DNA from: Blastocatellia bacterium
Lineage (GTDB): Bacteria > Acidobacteriota > Blastocatellia > UBA7656
Direction of reading: 5' to 3'
NCBI GenBank assembly: GCA_022615215.1
Contig: JAKEHD010000027.1
Span: forward strand, 1 to 12,589
DNA length: 12,589 nt
Under the pieces are notes generated by a model. That model did not search any database and was not told the origin of the DNA. It saw only the letters and a list, made by a program, of their open reading frames with translations. Below are positions 1 to 6,901 of the stretch, one piece after another (position 1 is the first letter of the stretch; each line of letters starts with the position of its first letter). Made by a program: the position numbers and the translations under genes.

Positions 1-46
1 CTGATAGCTGATAGCTGATAGCTGATAGCTGATGGCTGATAGCTGG
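1..46. repeat. Heptamer tandem repeat abutting folC start
   Basis: Six in-phase copies of the 7-bp word ctgatag (the fifth reads ctgatgg) occupy 1-42, and a partial copy follows to 46. The array is cut by the window edge, so its full length is unknown. It stops two bases before the folC ATG and therefore occupies the place where promoter spacing and a Shine-Dalgarno sequence would normally lie. The same word in opposite orientation recurs just after the folC stop codon. Confidence 0.95.
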
Positions 47-48
47 TT

Positions 49-1356
49 ATGGATTACTCCCAATCGCTCAACTACCTCTACTCGCTCGGCCACGAAGTGC
101 TTGCGGCAAAACTCGGCCTCGAAAGCATAGTCTTGTTGCTCGAAGAACTGGGCCGCCCGGAATTGGCTTTCAGATCGGTCCTCGTGGCGGGGACCAACGG
201 CAAAGGCTCGGTCGCCGCTATGATCGAAGCCATCGCGCGAGAAGCAGGCCACCGCACGGCCCTCTACACCTCTCCACACCTTGTTCGCATAGAAGAGCGG
301 ATATGCGTGGACGGGCTTGAAATTTCGAGTTCGGATTTCAGCCGACTCGCCACCGAAGTTCGCCGGGCGTCCGATGCTCTTGTGGCCGAAGGTCGGCTTG
401 CCGCGCCTCCGACCTTCTTCGAACAGGTGACGGCCATCGCGCTTTCGCATTTTCGCGAGTCGCGCGTCGAGCTTGCCATTCTGGAAGTAGGTCTTGGCGG
501 GCGGCTCGATGCGACCAACGCCGTAGACCCGATAGTATCGGTAGTGACCTCGATAGATTACGATCATCAAAATATTTTGGGAGAGACGATAACCGAAATA
601 GCGGCCGAGAAGGCTGCGATCATCAAGCCCGGAGCGCGGGCCGTCATCGGCCGTCAGCGATTCGAGGCCGCGACCGAAGTGTTGATGCGTCGCTGCCTGG
701 AGGTGAATGTGTTGCCTGTCTTTGCCAACGAGCCTGTGAACACGGGCGCGGGAGAAGGCGGGCGTATCGCGTTCGATTACGAATCGACGCTCACCAACTA
801 CAGCCATATCCTTCCGGGTATACGGGGCCGCCATCAGGTGGAAAACGCCGCTGCCGCAATCGAAGCGGCTGAGATATTATCCGGGCTGGGACTTGCGATT
901 CCGCGCCGAGCCATAATAAAGGGGCTGCGCGAGGTCAGATGGCCGGGCCGTCTCGAATTGATAGACGAAGACCGCCCCGCCTTATTGCTCGACGGGGCGC
1001 ACAACATCGGGGGAGCAAAGTCTCTTCGCGCCTATATAGAAGAGTTCTGGCACGGGCATTTAACGCTCGTCTTCGGGGCGATGGGCGACAAAGACATAGA
1101 AGCCATGGCCGCCGAGTTGTTCCCTGCCGCGACGACGATAGTCTTGACCCGCCCGCGCGACCCTCGCTCGGCAAACAACGCGCGACAGGGCGCGGCGGCG
1201 CTCGGCTCATCGCGCAATGTGATCTTTACAGAGACCGTGCCGCAGGCGCTCTCTTGGGCGCGCAGCATAACCCCGCCCGACGGATTGATATGCGTGGCCG
1301 GTTCCCTGCACCTCGTGGGCGAGGTCAAGCGGCTTATTGAAAAAGAGGACGATTAG
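49..1356 (+). CDS. folC: Bifunctional folylpolyglutamate synthase / dihydrofolate synthase
   Basis: Cytoplasmic ATP-dependent ligase (435 aa) that adds L-glutamate to dihydropteroate and/or to folates, completing dihydrofolate synthesis and keeping folates in the cell. Diagnostic Mur-ligase-superfamily motifs are visible: the P-loop GTNGKGS at residues 48-54, the FEQ motif near 125, EVGLGGRLDATN at 146-157, then DYDHQNILG followed by AAEKAAIIKPG. The C-terminal ligase domain carries RWPGRLE, LLDGAHN and FGAMGDKD. Length and motif order are normal for the family. The ATG at 49 gives the usual N-terminus (LNYLYSLG), but no Shine-Dalgarno is visible because a heptamer array lies directly upstream. 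The upstream neighbour is outside the window. Which of the two activities dominates cannot be read from sequence. Confidence 0.95.
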   Translation: MDYSQSLNYLYSLGHEVLAAKLGLESIVLLLEELGRPELAFRSVLVAGTNGKGSVAAMIEAIAREAGHRTALYTSPHLVRIEERICVDGLEISSSDFSRLATEVRRASDALVAEGRLAAPPTFFEQVTAIALSHFRESRVELAILEVGLGGRLDATNAVDPIVSVVTSIDYDHQNILGETITEIAAEKAAIIKPGARAVIGRQRFEAATEVLMRRCLEVNVLPVFANEPVNTGAGEGGRIAFDYESTLTNYSHILPGIRGRHQVENAAAAIEAAEILSGLGLAIPRRAIIKGLREVRWPGRLELIDEDRPALLLDGAHNIGGAKSLRAYIEEFWHGHLTLVFGAMGDKDIEAMAAELFPAATTIVLTRPRDPRSANNARQGAAALGSSRNVIFTETVPQALSWARSITPPDGLICVAGSLHLVGEVKRLIEKEDD

Positions 1357-1360
1357 ACAT

Positions 1361-1381
1361 CAGCTATCAGCTTTCAGCTAA
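1361..1381. repeat. Inverted copy of the ctgatag heptamer word
   Basis: Three consecutive 7-mers (cagctat, cagcttt, cagctaa) begin 5 bp after the folC stop. The complement of the first is a rotation of the ctgatag word that precedes folC, so the gene is bracketed by the same word in opposite orientations about 1.3 kb apart. Confidence 0.85.
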
Positions 1382-1388
1382 AAATTTG

Positions 1389-1466
1389 AACCACAGATTA
1401 CACAGATTTCACAGATATTTTTTGTGCTTGTAGAAGGCCCTGCCTTCCACTGTGCTATCTGTGGTT
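1389..1466. repeat. Nonamer cacagattt repeat with inverted arm
   Basis: Three 9-bp words (cacagatta, cacagattt, cacagatat) run from 1392 to 1418. The outer sequence aaccacagat (1389-1398) is matched exactly by its complement atctgtggtt at 1457-1466, so the element can fold into a long hairpin. A small inner hairpin gaaggc/gccttc with a 3-nt loop lies at 1433-1447. Together with the heptamers before it, the element fills most of the 147-bp gap between folC and the Nudix gene. Words of this kind recur between genes in many bacterial genomes. A role as transcription terminator or mRNA-end structure is inference. Confidence 0.85.
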
Positions 1467-1503
1467 GAATACTTGACCTTATGGCGGACGGCTGAGAAAC
1501 ATA

Positions 1504-2058
1504 ATGGCGCACGAGTTTCTAAAAAGGGATTATATATATCGCGGCAAGATATTCGACGTGTCGCTCGGTCGCTACCAATCGGCGCATAAAGGCGAAGTTA
1601 CGATAGAGGTGGTGCATCACAACGGCGGGGCGGGGGCGCTGCCTCTCTTCGAGGACGGCACGGTCGCGCTCGTCAGGCAGTGGCGCTATCCGGGCGGCAA
1701 GTATTCGCTTGAGATAGCCGCAGGCCGCATAGAGCCGGGCCATACGCCTGAAGAGACCGCCTCGCGCGAACTCGAAGAAGAACTCGGCTATCGCGCGCGC
1801 TCGCTCCGCAAGATGGCTGAGTTCCACGTCGCGCCCGGATATTGCGAAGAGCGGATTTATGTCTATCTGGCTACGGACCTCGAAGAGTCGGCTCAGAGTC
1901 TTGACGATGATGAAGAGATAGAGGTCGTGCGCATGACTTTGGCTGAGGCAGTCTATCTCGTCCGGTCGGGCGAGATAGACGACGCGAAGACCATCATAAC
2001 CCTTCTGATGGTTGAATCTCTTGCGCCTTTCAATCCGCAATCGAAGAGGGCCGGATGA
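1504..2058 (+). CDS. Nudix hydrolase, ADP-ribose pyrophosphatase-like
   Basis: Cytoplasmic 184-aa hydrolase that probably splits ADP-ribose or a related nucleoside diphosphate sugar into AMP and a sugar phosphate. The Nudix box runs from G74 to Y96: the REUxEExGU half is intact (R88, E89, E92, E93, G95), giving the Mg-binding glutamates. The first glutamate of the box is replaced by H80; it is generally considered less important for catalysis than the REUxEE residues. VALVRQWRYPGG and the preceding FEDGT are typical of the ADPRase branch. The ATG at 1504 is the natural start, but no clear Shine-Dalgarno is present. The stop overlaps the next gene as ATGA, implying translational coupling. Six of the first seven isoleucines use ATA, typical of this window. 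Exact substrate is not determined. Confidence 0.9.
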   Translation: MAHEFLKRDYIYRGKIFDVSLGRYQSAHKGEVTIEVVHHNGGAGALPLFEDGTVALVRQWRYPGGKYSLEIAAGRIEPGHTPEETASRELEEELGYRARSLRKMAEFHVAPGYCEERIYVYLATDLEESAQSLDDDEEIEVVRMTLAEAVYLVRSGEIDDAKTIITLLMVESLAPFNPQSKRAG

Positions 2059-2870
2059 CGAGGCTAAGGACCGCGCTCGTATATTCGTGGGCACCGTTTG
2101 CAAATCTTCTCCTGTATCTATACACGGCGGTGCTCGGAACCATTGCGCTCGCGCTCGCGCCCTTCGACCGTGACCGCAGCGTGCAGCATGCTTGCGCGCG
2201 GTTGTGGTGTCGGCTCATAGCCCTGACCGCAGGGGCGCGCGTCCGCGTCTATGGAAAAGAGAATATTCGCGCAGATCAAACTTATGTCTACATGGCGAAT
2301 CACACGAGTTTGATAGATATCCCCGCCTTGATCGGATACCTGCCCTTTCGGTTCAGCATGATTGCCAAGAAAGAACTGCTTCGCATGCCGTTTCTCGGGT
2401 GGTATCTGCGAAGGGCGGGCCACTTCCCCGTCGACAGGAGCGATGCGCGAAATGCTGCGCGCGATCTCCGTCATGTGATCGAAGAGGTGCGCGCGGGCCG
2501 CTCGCTCGCCGTTTTTCCTGAAGGCACGCGGTCTGCGGACGGGCGATTGCTCGAATTCAAACCGGGGGCTTTCAAGATAGCCGTGCGCGCGGGCGTACAC
2601 ATCGTGCCCGTGACGATTCGCGGCGCACACGAATGCCTGCCCAGAGGATCGCTTGCGCCGCGCCCCGGAAGAGTCGATGTGATAATCAGCGCGCCCATTG
2701 ACACGACGGCTTACCGGAACCGCTGCCGGGCGTCCCCGGATAGCCTGCCGGAATTGATCGAAAGGACGCGCCAGGCCATAGCCTCTAATCTCGACTCGAA
2801 TCGCCGCGAAATCATCAGCCCGACCGGAAGCGTCGGTTCTTCCGAGCAAAGCAAAAAGCGTCACGCTTGA
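2055..2870 (+). CDS. plsC: 1-acyl-sn-glycerol-3-phosphate acyltransferase (PlsC family)
   Basis: Membrane-associated acyltransferase of 271 aa, expected to transfer an acyl group to lysophosphatidic acid to form phosphatidic acid. The N-terminus holds a hydrophobic anchor (about residues 10-36). The catalytic HX4D motif is H83-TSLI-D88, within NHTSLIDIP. The glycerol-phosphate-binding motif FPEGTRS starts at F154 and is followed by FKPGAFKIA and PVTIRGA, all standard for the PlsC/LPLAT fold. The tail after about residue 235 is hydrophilic and unconserved in appearance. The start codon lies inside the Nudix stop (ATGA), supporting cotranscription and coupling. A related acceptor, such as an ornithine-lipid or other lysolipid substrate, cannot be excluded. 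Confidence 0.92.
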   Translation: MTRLRTALVYSWAPFANLLLYLYTAVLGTIALALAPFDRDRSVQHACARLWCRLIALTAGARVRVYGKENIRADQTYVYMANHTSLIDIPALIGYLPFRFSMIAKKELLRMPFLGWYLRRAGHFPVDRSDARNAARDLRHVIEEVRAGRSLAVFPEGTRSADGRLLEFKPGAFKIAVRAGVHIVPVTIRGAHECLPRGSLAPRPGRVDVIISAPIDTTAYRNRCRASPDSLPELIERTRQAIASNLDSNRREIISPTGSVGSSEQSKKRHA

Positions 2871-2916
2871 CCGCACAATCGACGGCTCGCTAAACTGACT
2901 CGACAGCTTCGTTTGA

Positions 2917-2923
2917 AAGGGAG
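2917..2923 (+). promoter_or_regulatory. Shine-Dalgarno of the CPBP protease gene
   Basis: The purine stretch aagggag ends three bases before the ATG at 2927. It is one of the clearer ribosome binding sites in the window and fixes the start of this gene within the 56-bp gap after plsC. Confidence 0.7.
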
Positions 2924-2926
2924 TAC

Positions 2927-3742
2927 ATGGCCGATCACAGTCTGGTTGTCGAACCTTACCACGAAGAGAGCTTACCCGACCCCGACCGTCCGCATTGGGG
3001 ACCACTTGCGGGAATAGGCGTATGGATATTCAGCTTCGTCGCGCTCTTCATGATGTCGGTTCTGGCGCTTGGGGTATCCTACATGATAGATACCGCTCGC
3101 GGCATTTCCGTTCCCGGCCTCAGGGACGGTCCTGAGTTTAATGAATGGGCCATGAGTCCGAACACTATCCTCGTCCAGGTGCTTTCGACTGTGGCGGGGC
3201 ATGCTCTGACTATGGCCGTCTGCTGGGCGGTGGTCACAGGAGTCGGGCGGCGACCGTTTTGGGAGAGCCTCGGGTGGGAATGGCATGGCGGCAGCGCGCG
3301 GACAAAGACTTTATTCGTACTGGGCGTGACGGCGATCATGTACTTCACTTTCGTAGCGTTGGCCCAACTCATACCCTCAACTTCAGAAACCCTGTTCGAC
3401 CAGTTGTTGAAGACCTCGCGGCAGGTTAGATATGCGGTCGCTTTTATGGCAGTATTCACCGCGCCTCTGGTCGAGGAAGTGGTCTATCGCGGCGTGCTCT
3501 TTTCGGCTTTGAGGAGCCGTTTCGGACCATCGCCGACAATCGCCTTCGTGACACTGCTTTTTGCGGGCGTTCACGTGATCCAGTATTGGGGGAATTGGGC
3601 GGGACTTATAGGCCTAACCATTTTGAGCTTAGTGCTGACCTTGATACGCGCAGAGACGAAATCGATCTTTCCCTGCGTGGCCGTGCATCTGGTCTTCAAT
3701 ACTGTCAATGCCCTCATCATAGTCTTCGCCTATTCTTCATGA
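2927..3742 (+). CDS. CPBP family (CAAX-like) intramembrane metalloprotease
   Basis: Polytopic membrane protein of 271 aa from the CPBP/ABI family (Rce1-like glutamic/metallo-proteases). The three family motifs are present in order and spacing: EEVVYR (E183, E184, R188), FAGVH (F212 to H216) and HLVFN (H254 to N258). Hydrophobic segments lie near residues 30-57, 82-105, 128-150, 175-200 and 225-262, with a polar acidic/proline N-terminal tail facing one side. Family members process prenylated proteins or peptides, or act in immunity or stress functions. No substrate gene is evident nearby. It follows plsC by 56 bp on the same strand, so cotranscription with a phospholipid gene is likely. Its real target remains unknown. 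Confidence 0.92.
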   Translation: MADHSLVVEPYHEESLPDPDRPHWGPLAGIGVWIFSFVALFMMSVLALGVSYMIDTARGISVPGLRDGPEFNEWAMSPNTILVQVLSTVAGHALTMAVCWAVVTGVGRRPFWESLGWEWHGGSARTKTLFVLGVTAIMYFTFVALAQLIPSTSETLFDQLLKTSRQVRYAVAFMAVFTAPLVEEVVYRGVLFSALRSRFGPSPTIAFVTLLFAGVHVIQYWGNWAGLIGLTILSLVLTLIRAETKSIFPCVAVHLVFNTVNALIIVFAYSS

Positions 3743-3747
3743 ATTCC

Positions 3748-3837
3748 GTCCGTTGTCCGTGGTCATAAAGATTTCTTTCTTACGTGGTCCGTTGCATTTC
3801 TTCCATGTCCTCGGCTAAAGAACGACGGACGACGGAC
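3748..3837. repeat. Inverted gacggac-word element between convergent genes
   Basis: The left arm holds the 7-mers gtccgtt and gtccgtg (3748-3761); the right arm holds two copies of gacggac (3824-3837), the complement of gtccgtc. The arms can pair into an imperfect stem around a loop of about 60 nt. The element fills most of the 105-bp gap between the convergent protease and glycosyltransferase genes and is well placed to act as a two-way transcription end. The same word is found inside the first VWFA gene. Part of its loop (3764-3781) is repeated exactly at 9966-9983. Confidence 0.85.
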
Positions 3838-3847
3838 AAATCTCGCC

Positions 3848-5728
3848 TCACTCCACGCACCGGTATATCACCGCTTCCGCCTGTTCGAGCGGTATGGGAA
3901 ATGCCGCGATCTTTTTGAACTTGTCGGGGTTTGCCTGTATCAAGTTTTCGACATACTTCTCGATGGGAGCGACCCAGTCGGCGCGGTCCAGGCCCGTGCG
4001 CACGAGCAGGTACTCGCAGCTTTCCATGCGGTCTCGCACCGATTCCGCCACGAGCCAGTCCACTTTTATGATGGGAGGTGCGGCACGATCTTCGGCCATC
4101 AATCGCGCATAGAGAGCCACGTTGGACGGATTCAAAAAAGGCAGATTGACGACCACTCCGAGCACCGGCCTTGCATCTTCATTATTCATCTGTCCGGTAT
4201 GAGTGGGAGGAGAGACGGTCTCCTGCGGGGTTGGCGCTCGACTCTGTGCCGCGCGGTTCGCCGAAGCGTGCGGATTCCGATTCCGGTCTTCGACGACGGC
4301 GCGGATTATACCGGGCACACCCCAATCGCTCGCAAGCGGACGATGATCTAATCCATAATAATTGCGATAGAAGACCATCCAGCGGAAGCGCGGCATCTCT
4401 ATAGAATAGCCGTTGCCCTCGCCCGGCCACTGCGCGTTAAAAAAACTGACGAACGCCCACACGACTATTGCAGACACGGCAATCGGTTTCATCACGGCCC
4501 GACCCTTATCAAGGAAAAAAGTAAAAGGCAAAAGGCAAAAGTGATTTCGGGATTTTTTACTTTTTACTTTTTCCTTTTGCCTTGAACGTCCGAGCCAGCA
4601 GACCGATATCAATGCCGCCGCCGGCAGCACAGGCACTGTGTAGCGCATCTCCTTGTTGGCTATGAGCGTGAAACTCGCTATCCCGCTTATGAGCCACAGG
4701 TAGAGCATTATCGACTCCTTGCGGCGGCGCGCGAGCGAATAACAAAGCCCGCAAACGAAGAGCAACCCAAGCGGCAATTGCATCTGAAAGCTGATAAGCC
4801 CATAAGCATAGTAGACATTCGACACGAAGCTATAGAGCGGCGCTTCATTCTCGTTTATGGCCGCTTCCCTGTTGACTCTGTAAATTGCGAGCACATCATC
4901 CAGATGCGGGCCGTACCAAAGGGCCGCTACGGCGAGAGCAAGAGCGCCCGCGAGCGCGAGATTTATAATCGCCCTTCGGTCGCGCGACGCTAACACTCTG
5001 GCCGTCACATAGATCGCGGGCAGGACGAAGAAGAAAGGAAAGGTCTGTTTCGTGAGCAATCCGAGTCCGGCCGTTGCGCCGAACATCAATGCATAACGGA
5101 GGTTGCGAAAATCGCCCGCGCGTATGAGAAAGGCAAACCCGGCCGTGACCATCGCCGTCAGAGGGTAATCCAGAAAGGCATCGTGCATGAGCCACGCAGT
5201 GAAGTGATAGCAATTGGCAAGCAGCGCCGCCACCACCCCCGGATAGAAAGCCGTCAGCGGTCGGGGGTCTTGGAAGGATGAAGGATGAGGGATGAAGGAT
5301 GAATCGACCGTATCACAACCGCTTTCATCCTTCACCGTGCGGCCTTCATCCTTTCCGAACTTACACCCGACCCCTGAATACAGCATACGCCATATCCATG
5401 AGACCGAAGCGAGGATGACTGCAAGCGAGATCAAATTGACGGTGAGCGCAGTAAGGCGCGACGCGCCGAATATGAGAAAAGCCACGGCCGTTACGAGATG
5501 CGCGAGCGGCGCGTAGTAGCGCGGTTCTACGAAGAGGGCGCGCGCAAAGCCCGCGAGGTCGAAGCGAGCGAGTTCCCGATAATAGTCATAACCGGCGCTG
5601 ACGTGGTCTGCGGGATCCCATGCCGGGGGCGTGCGGTCTGCGAGCGTCCAGGCAATAGTGGATGCGGAGAGAATGACGAACACGAGCGCCAGCAAGAGTT
5701 TGTCGAGGTGATGTTTGAACTTGTCCAC
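3848..5728 (-). CDS. GT-C fold membrane glycosyltransferase (GT39/PMT/ArnT-like)
   Basis: Large polytopic membrane protein (626 aa) resembling the dolichyl-phosphate-mannose/ArnT family, which moves a sugar from a polyprenyl-phosphate donor to a lipid or protein at the outer face. TM1 is about residues 10-30. The first external loop has WDPADH (D38, D41), the position of the catalytic acid in this family. Further cues are PRYYAPLAHLV, TKQTFPFFFVLPAIY and RYTVPVLPAAALI. The C-terminal part is soluble. Two repeat-derived inserts are read through in frame, one before PRPLTAFYPG and one before PIAVSAIVVW, plus a polar proline-containing stretch encoded at about 4170-4280. Translation starts at GTG 5728; an in-frame TAA lies just upstream. 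Donor and acceptor are unknown. Confidence 0.85.
   Translation of the reverse strand: MDKFKHHLDKLLLALVFVILSASTIAWTLADRTPPAWDPADHVSAGYDYYRELARFDLAGFARALFVEPRYYAPLAHLVTAVAFLIFGASRLTALTVNLISLAVILASVSWIWRMLYSGVGCKFGKDEGRTVKDESGCDTVDSSFIPHPSSFQDPRPLTAFYPGVVAALLANCYHFTAWLMHDAFLDYPLTAMVTAGFAFLIRAGDFRNLRYALMFGATAGLGLLTKQTFPFFFVLPAIYVTARVLASRDRRAIINLALAGALALAVAALWYGPHLDDVLAIYRVNREAAINENEAPLYSFVSNVYYAYGLISFQMQLPLGLLFVCGLCYSLARRRKESIMLYLWLISGIASFTLIANKEMRYTVPVLPAAALISVCWLGRSRQKEKVKSKKSRNHFCLLPFTFFLDKGRAVMKPIAVSAIVVWAFVSFFNAQWPGEGNGYSIEMPRFRWMVFYRNYYGLDHRPLASDWGVPGIIRAVVEDRNRNPHASANRAAQSRAPTPQETVSPPTHTGQMNNEDARPVLGVVVNLPFLNPSNVALYARLMAEDRAAPPIIKVDWLVAESVRDRMESCEYLLVRTGLDRADWVAPIEKYVENLIQANPDKFKKIAAFPIPLEQAEAVIYRCVE
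4510..4583. repeat. aaaaggc/tttttac heptamer inverted element inside the glycosyltransferase gene
   Basis: The left arm has aaaaggc, aaaaggc, aaaagtg in phase at 4523-4543. The right arm has tttttac, tttttac, tttttcc, ttttgcc in phase at 4554-4581. The arms are imperfect complements with about 10 nt between them. Read on the minus strand, the element encodes a lysine-rich piece, then a hydrophobic CLLPFTFF piece, and leaves the reading frame open. It sits in a loop between two predicted membrane segments. Confidence 0.85.
5272..5356. repeat. ggatgaa heptamer inverted element inside the glycosyltransferase gene
   Basis: Four in-phase 7-mers (ggatgaa, ggatgag, ggatgaa, ggatgaa) cover 5276-5303. 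The opposite arm carries ttcatcc at 5324-5330 and again at 5345-5351. Ends ggaagg and cctttcc are near complements. On the coding (minus) strand the arms read as FGKDEGRTVKDESG and SSFIPHPSSF. The element lies in a predicted loop and keeps the frame. Confidence 0.88.
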
Positions 5729-5745
5729 GATTCGGTCAGCCGAAG

Positions 5746-5775
5746 ATTATGTTGAATGGCCGCAAGCGGGGTCAA
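5746..5775 (-). promoter_or_regulatory. Sigma70-like promoter with very short leader for the glycosyltransferase
   Basis: On the minus strand TTGACC (5770-5775) and CATAAT (5746-5751) are separated by 18 bp; each hexamer matches the consensus at five of six positions. Expected transcription start is near 5739, only about 11 nt before the GTG at 5728, with no Shine-Dalgarno between. The rest of the 113-bp gap (5729-5841) shows nothing else. Confidence 0.55.
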
Positions 5776-5841
5776 GTGAAGCGGAATGCTTTGGTGCCTC
5801 GTCATGATGGAAGCCGACCTGCCGGTGATGGCGGCGACCGG

Positions 5842-6759
5842 TCACGCGTCACTCGCACGAGATTGTAGTGCGGGGTGAATCGTCTCGTTTCCTGGCCCGA
5901 GACACTCCAGCTTGTAGTGTAGACGGAGCGTCGTCAGTCCGAGAAAGCGAACAGTATGATCGGTTCGCAGTGTGCCAAGGTCATCGATGTAGACGTGAAA
6001 ATACTCACGCAAAGTTCGTATATAGCGAACTCGCCAATGCTCGGCGTCGACCTCTACCATGCGATAGAAACCCGGCTCGCCGAAGCGGTCGCCGGATGAG
6101 ATCAACTTGAAGGAGCCATCCGACTGGGCCTCCGGGCGAAGGAAGACGGTCGAACTGCCAAACGGTACGGGGAAACTAACCTTCACACACGGATTCGTAT
6201 ACTCGGCGGGTCGTTGAACAGAGTAGAGACCTGTGTAGATGACCCGATCGTTTGTCGAAATTCGACGCAACCACCCCGTGTAAACCCGGCGGTCGGCTGA
6301 ATCGAACATTGGCAGGATGTCGCTGGTCATCCCTCTCGCCAATTCCAAAGAGGATACGGGAAAGTTCAACTGGTCCATTCGTCGACTGACGAACCTCGTA
6401 AGAGCCCATAGAAAAAGGCGCGTGAATAGCGATGCCTCACTCCAGGCCTCGAGCCGATATAGGGCCGTGTGCTCGTAGAAATCGCGGATCTCAGTCCGTA
6501 CCCTACCTGAATCGAACTCCGACCCGCTCAGTGCTTCGAAGCAAGGCAACAACCCGAAATCAGGCGTCTGCTTGAGCGTCAGGTTTTCGCGCCGTGCCAG
6601 ATATTCATAGAATTCGCTTCCGATTCGCCCAGGCGGCCCCATAGGGCAATCGAGCCATGGAGCATCTCGCTTGGCAAGTTTCTTGCCAGTCAGGCGGACC
6701 CACGCTCGAATTCCCCAAGCGACTAACGAACCGATTGCCTGCGTGATAATCGACAGCAT
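5842..6759 (-). CDS. Conserved-looking hypothetical protein with N-terminal hydrophobic segment
   Basis: Protein of 305 aa that I do not recognise as a named family. I chose the ATG at 6759 over an in-frame ATG at 6846 because aaggat lies 7 nt upstream (6767-6772) and the protein then opens with a hydrophobic segment, MLSIITQAIGSLVAWGI. The body is globular: an N-terminal part with WLDCPMGPPGRIG and DFYEHTALYRLEAWSE, then a beta-rich C-terminal half (VIYTGLYS, CVKVSFPVPFGSSTVFLRPE, SSGDRFGEPGFYR, TLREYFHVYIDDLGTLRTDH). No catalytic motif stands out. Anchoring to the membrane or export is possible. Only 1 of 13 isoleucine codons is ATA, against 8 of 10 in the Nudix gene, which hints at recent transfer. 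It lies downstream of ytxJ on the same strand but has its own promoter candidate. Confidence 0.75.
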   Translation of the reverse strand: MLSIITQAIGSLVAWGIRAWVRLTGKKLAKRDAPWLDCPMGPPGRIGSEFYEYLARRENLTLKQTPDFGLLPCFEALSGSEFDSGRVRTEIRDFYEHTALYRLEAWSEASLFTRLFLWALTRFVSRRMDQLNFPVSSLELARGMTSDILPMFDSADRRVYTGWLRRISTNDRVIYTGLYSVQRPAEYTNPCVKVSFPVPFGSSTVFLRPEAQSDGSFKLISSGDRFGEPGFYRMVEVDAEHWRVRYIRTLREYFHVYIDDLGTLRTDHTVRFLGLTTLRLHYKLECLGPGNETIHPALQSRASDA

Positions 6760-6814
6760 TCGACAAATCCTTGCGCTACGGGCAGCCGCCGAACATGAAT
6801 CCGGCCCGGTTCCC

Positions 6815-6834
6815 CAGGCATACATATATGCCTG
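6815..6834. promoter_or_regulatory. Perfect 8-bp palindromic hairpin in the hypothetical gene's leader
   Basis: caggcata and tatgcctg pair perfectly around a cata loop. It lies between the promoter candidate at 6902-6930 and the start codon at 6759, in the expected 5' leader. On the minus strand it is not followed by a T-run, so a minus-strand terminator is unlikely. A dimeric repressor site or an RNA structure would both fit. Confidence 0.4.
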
Positions 6835-6901
6835 CTTTTCTATCACCTGCTTCTCATACCGGTGCGAAAAACGCCGGCGAACGAACGCTTGTTACAGACG
6901 C

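Noticed and set aside
1..46. Possible CRISPR array at the window edge (also 12534-12589)
   Set aside because: Units are 7 and 16 bp with no unique spacers between them; these are simple tandem arrays.
2118..3005. Long minus-strand open frame opposite plsC
   Set aside because: It is antisense to a gene with clear PlsC motifs, has no family motif of its own and no ribosome site; a shadow of GC-rich coding sequence.
2927..3742. CPBP protease as part of a defence or bacteriocin system
   Set aside because: No bacteriocin, toxin or phage-related neighbour is present; the context is phospholipid and nucleotide metabolism genes.
6815..6834. Intrinsic terminator for ytxJ
   Set aside because: On the minus strand the hairpin is followed by GGGG rather than a T-run; a T-rich tail exists only on the + side, where no + strand gene ends.
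5842..6846. Longer hypothetical protein starting at 6846
   Set aside because: The extra 29 residues are polar and without a ribosome site; the ATG at 6759 has aaggat 7 nt upstream and begins with a hydrophobic segment.
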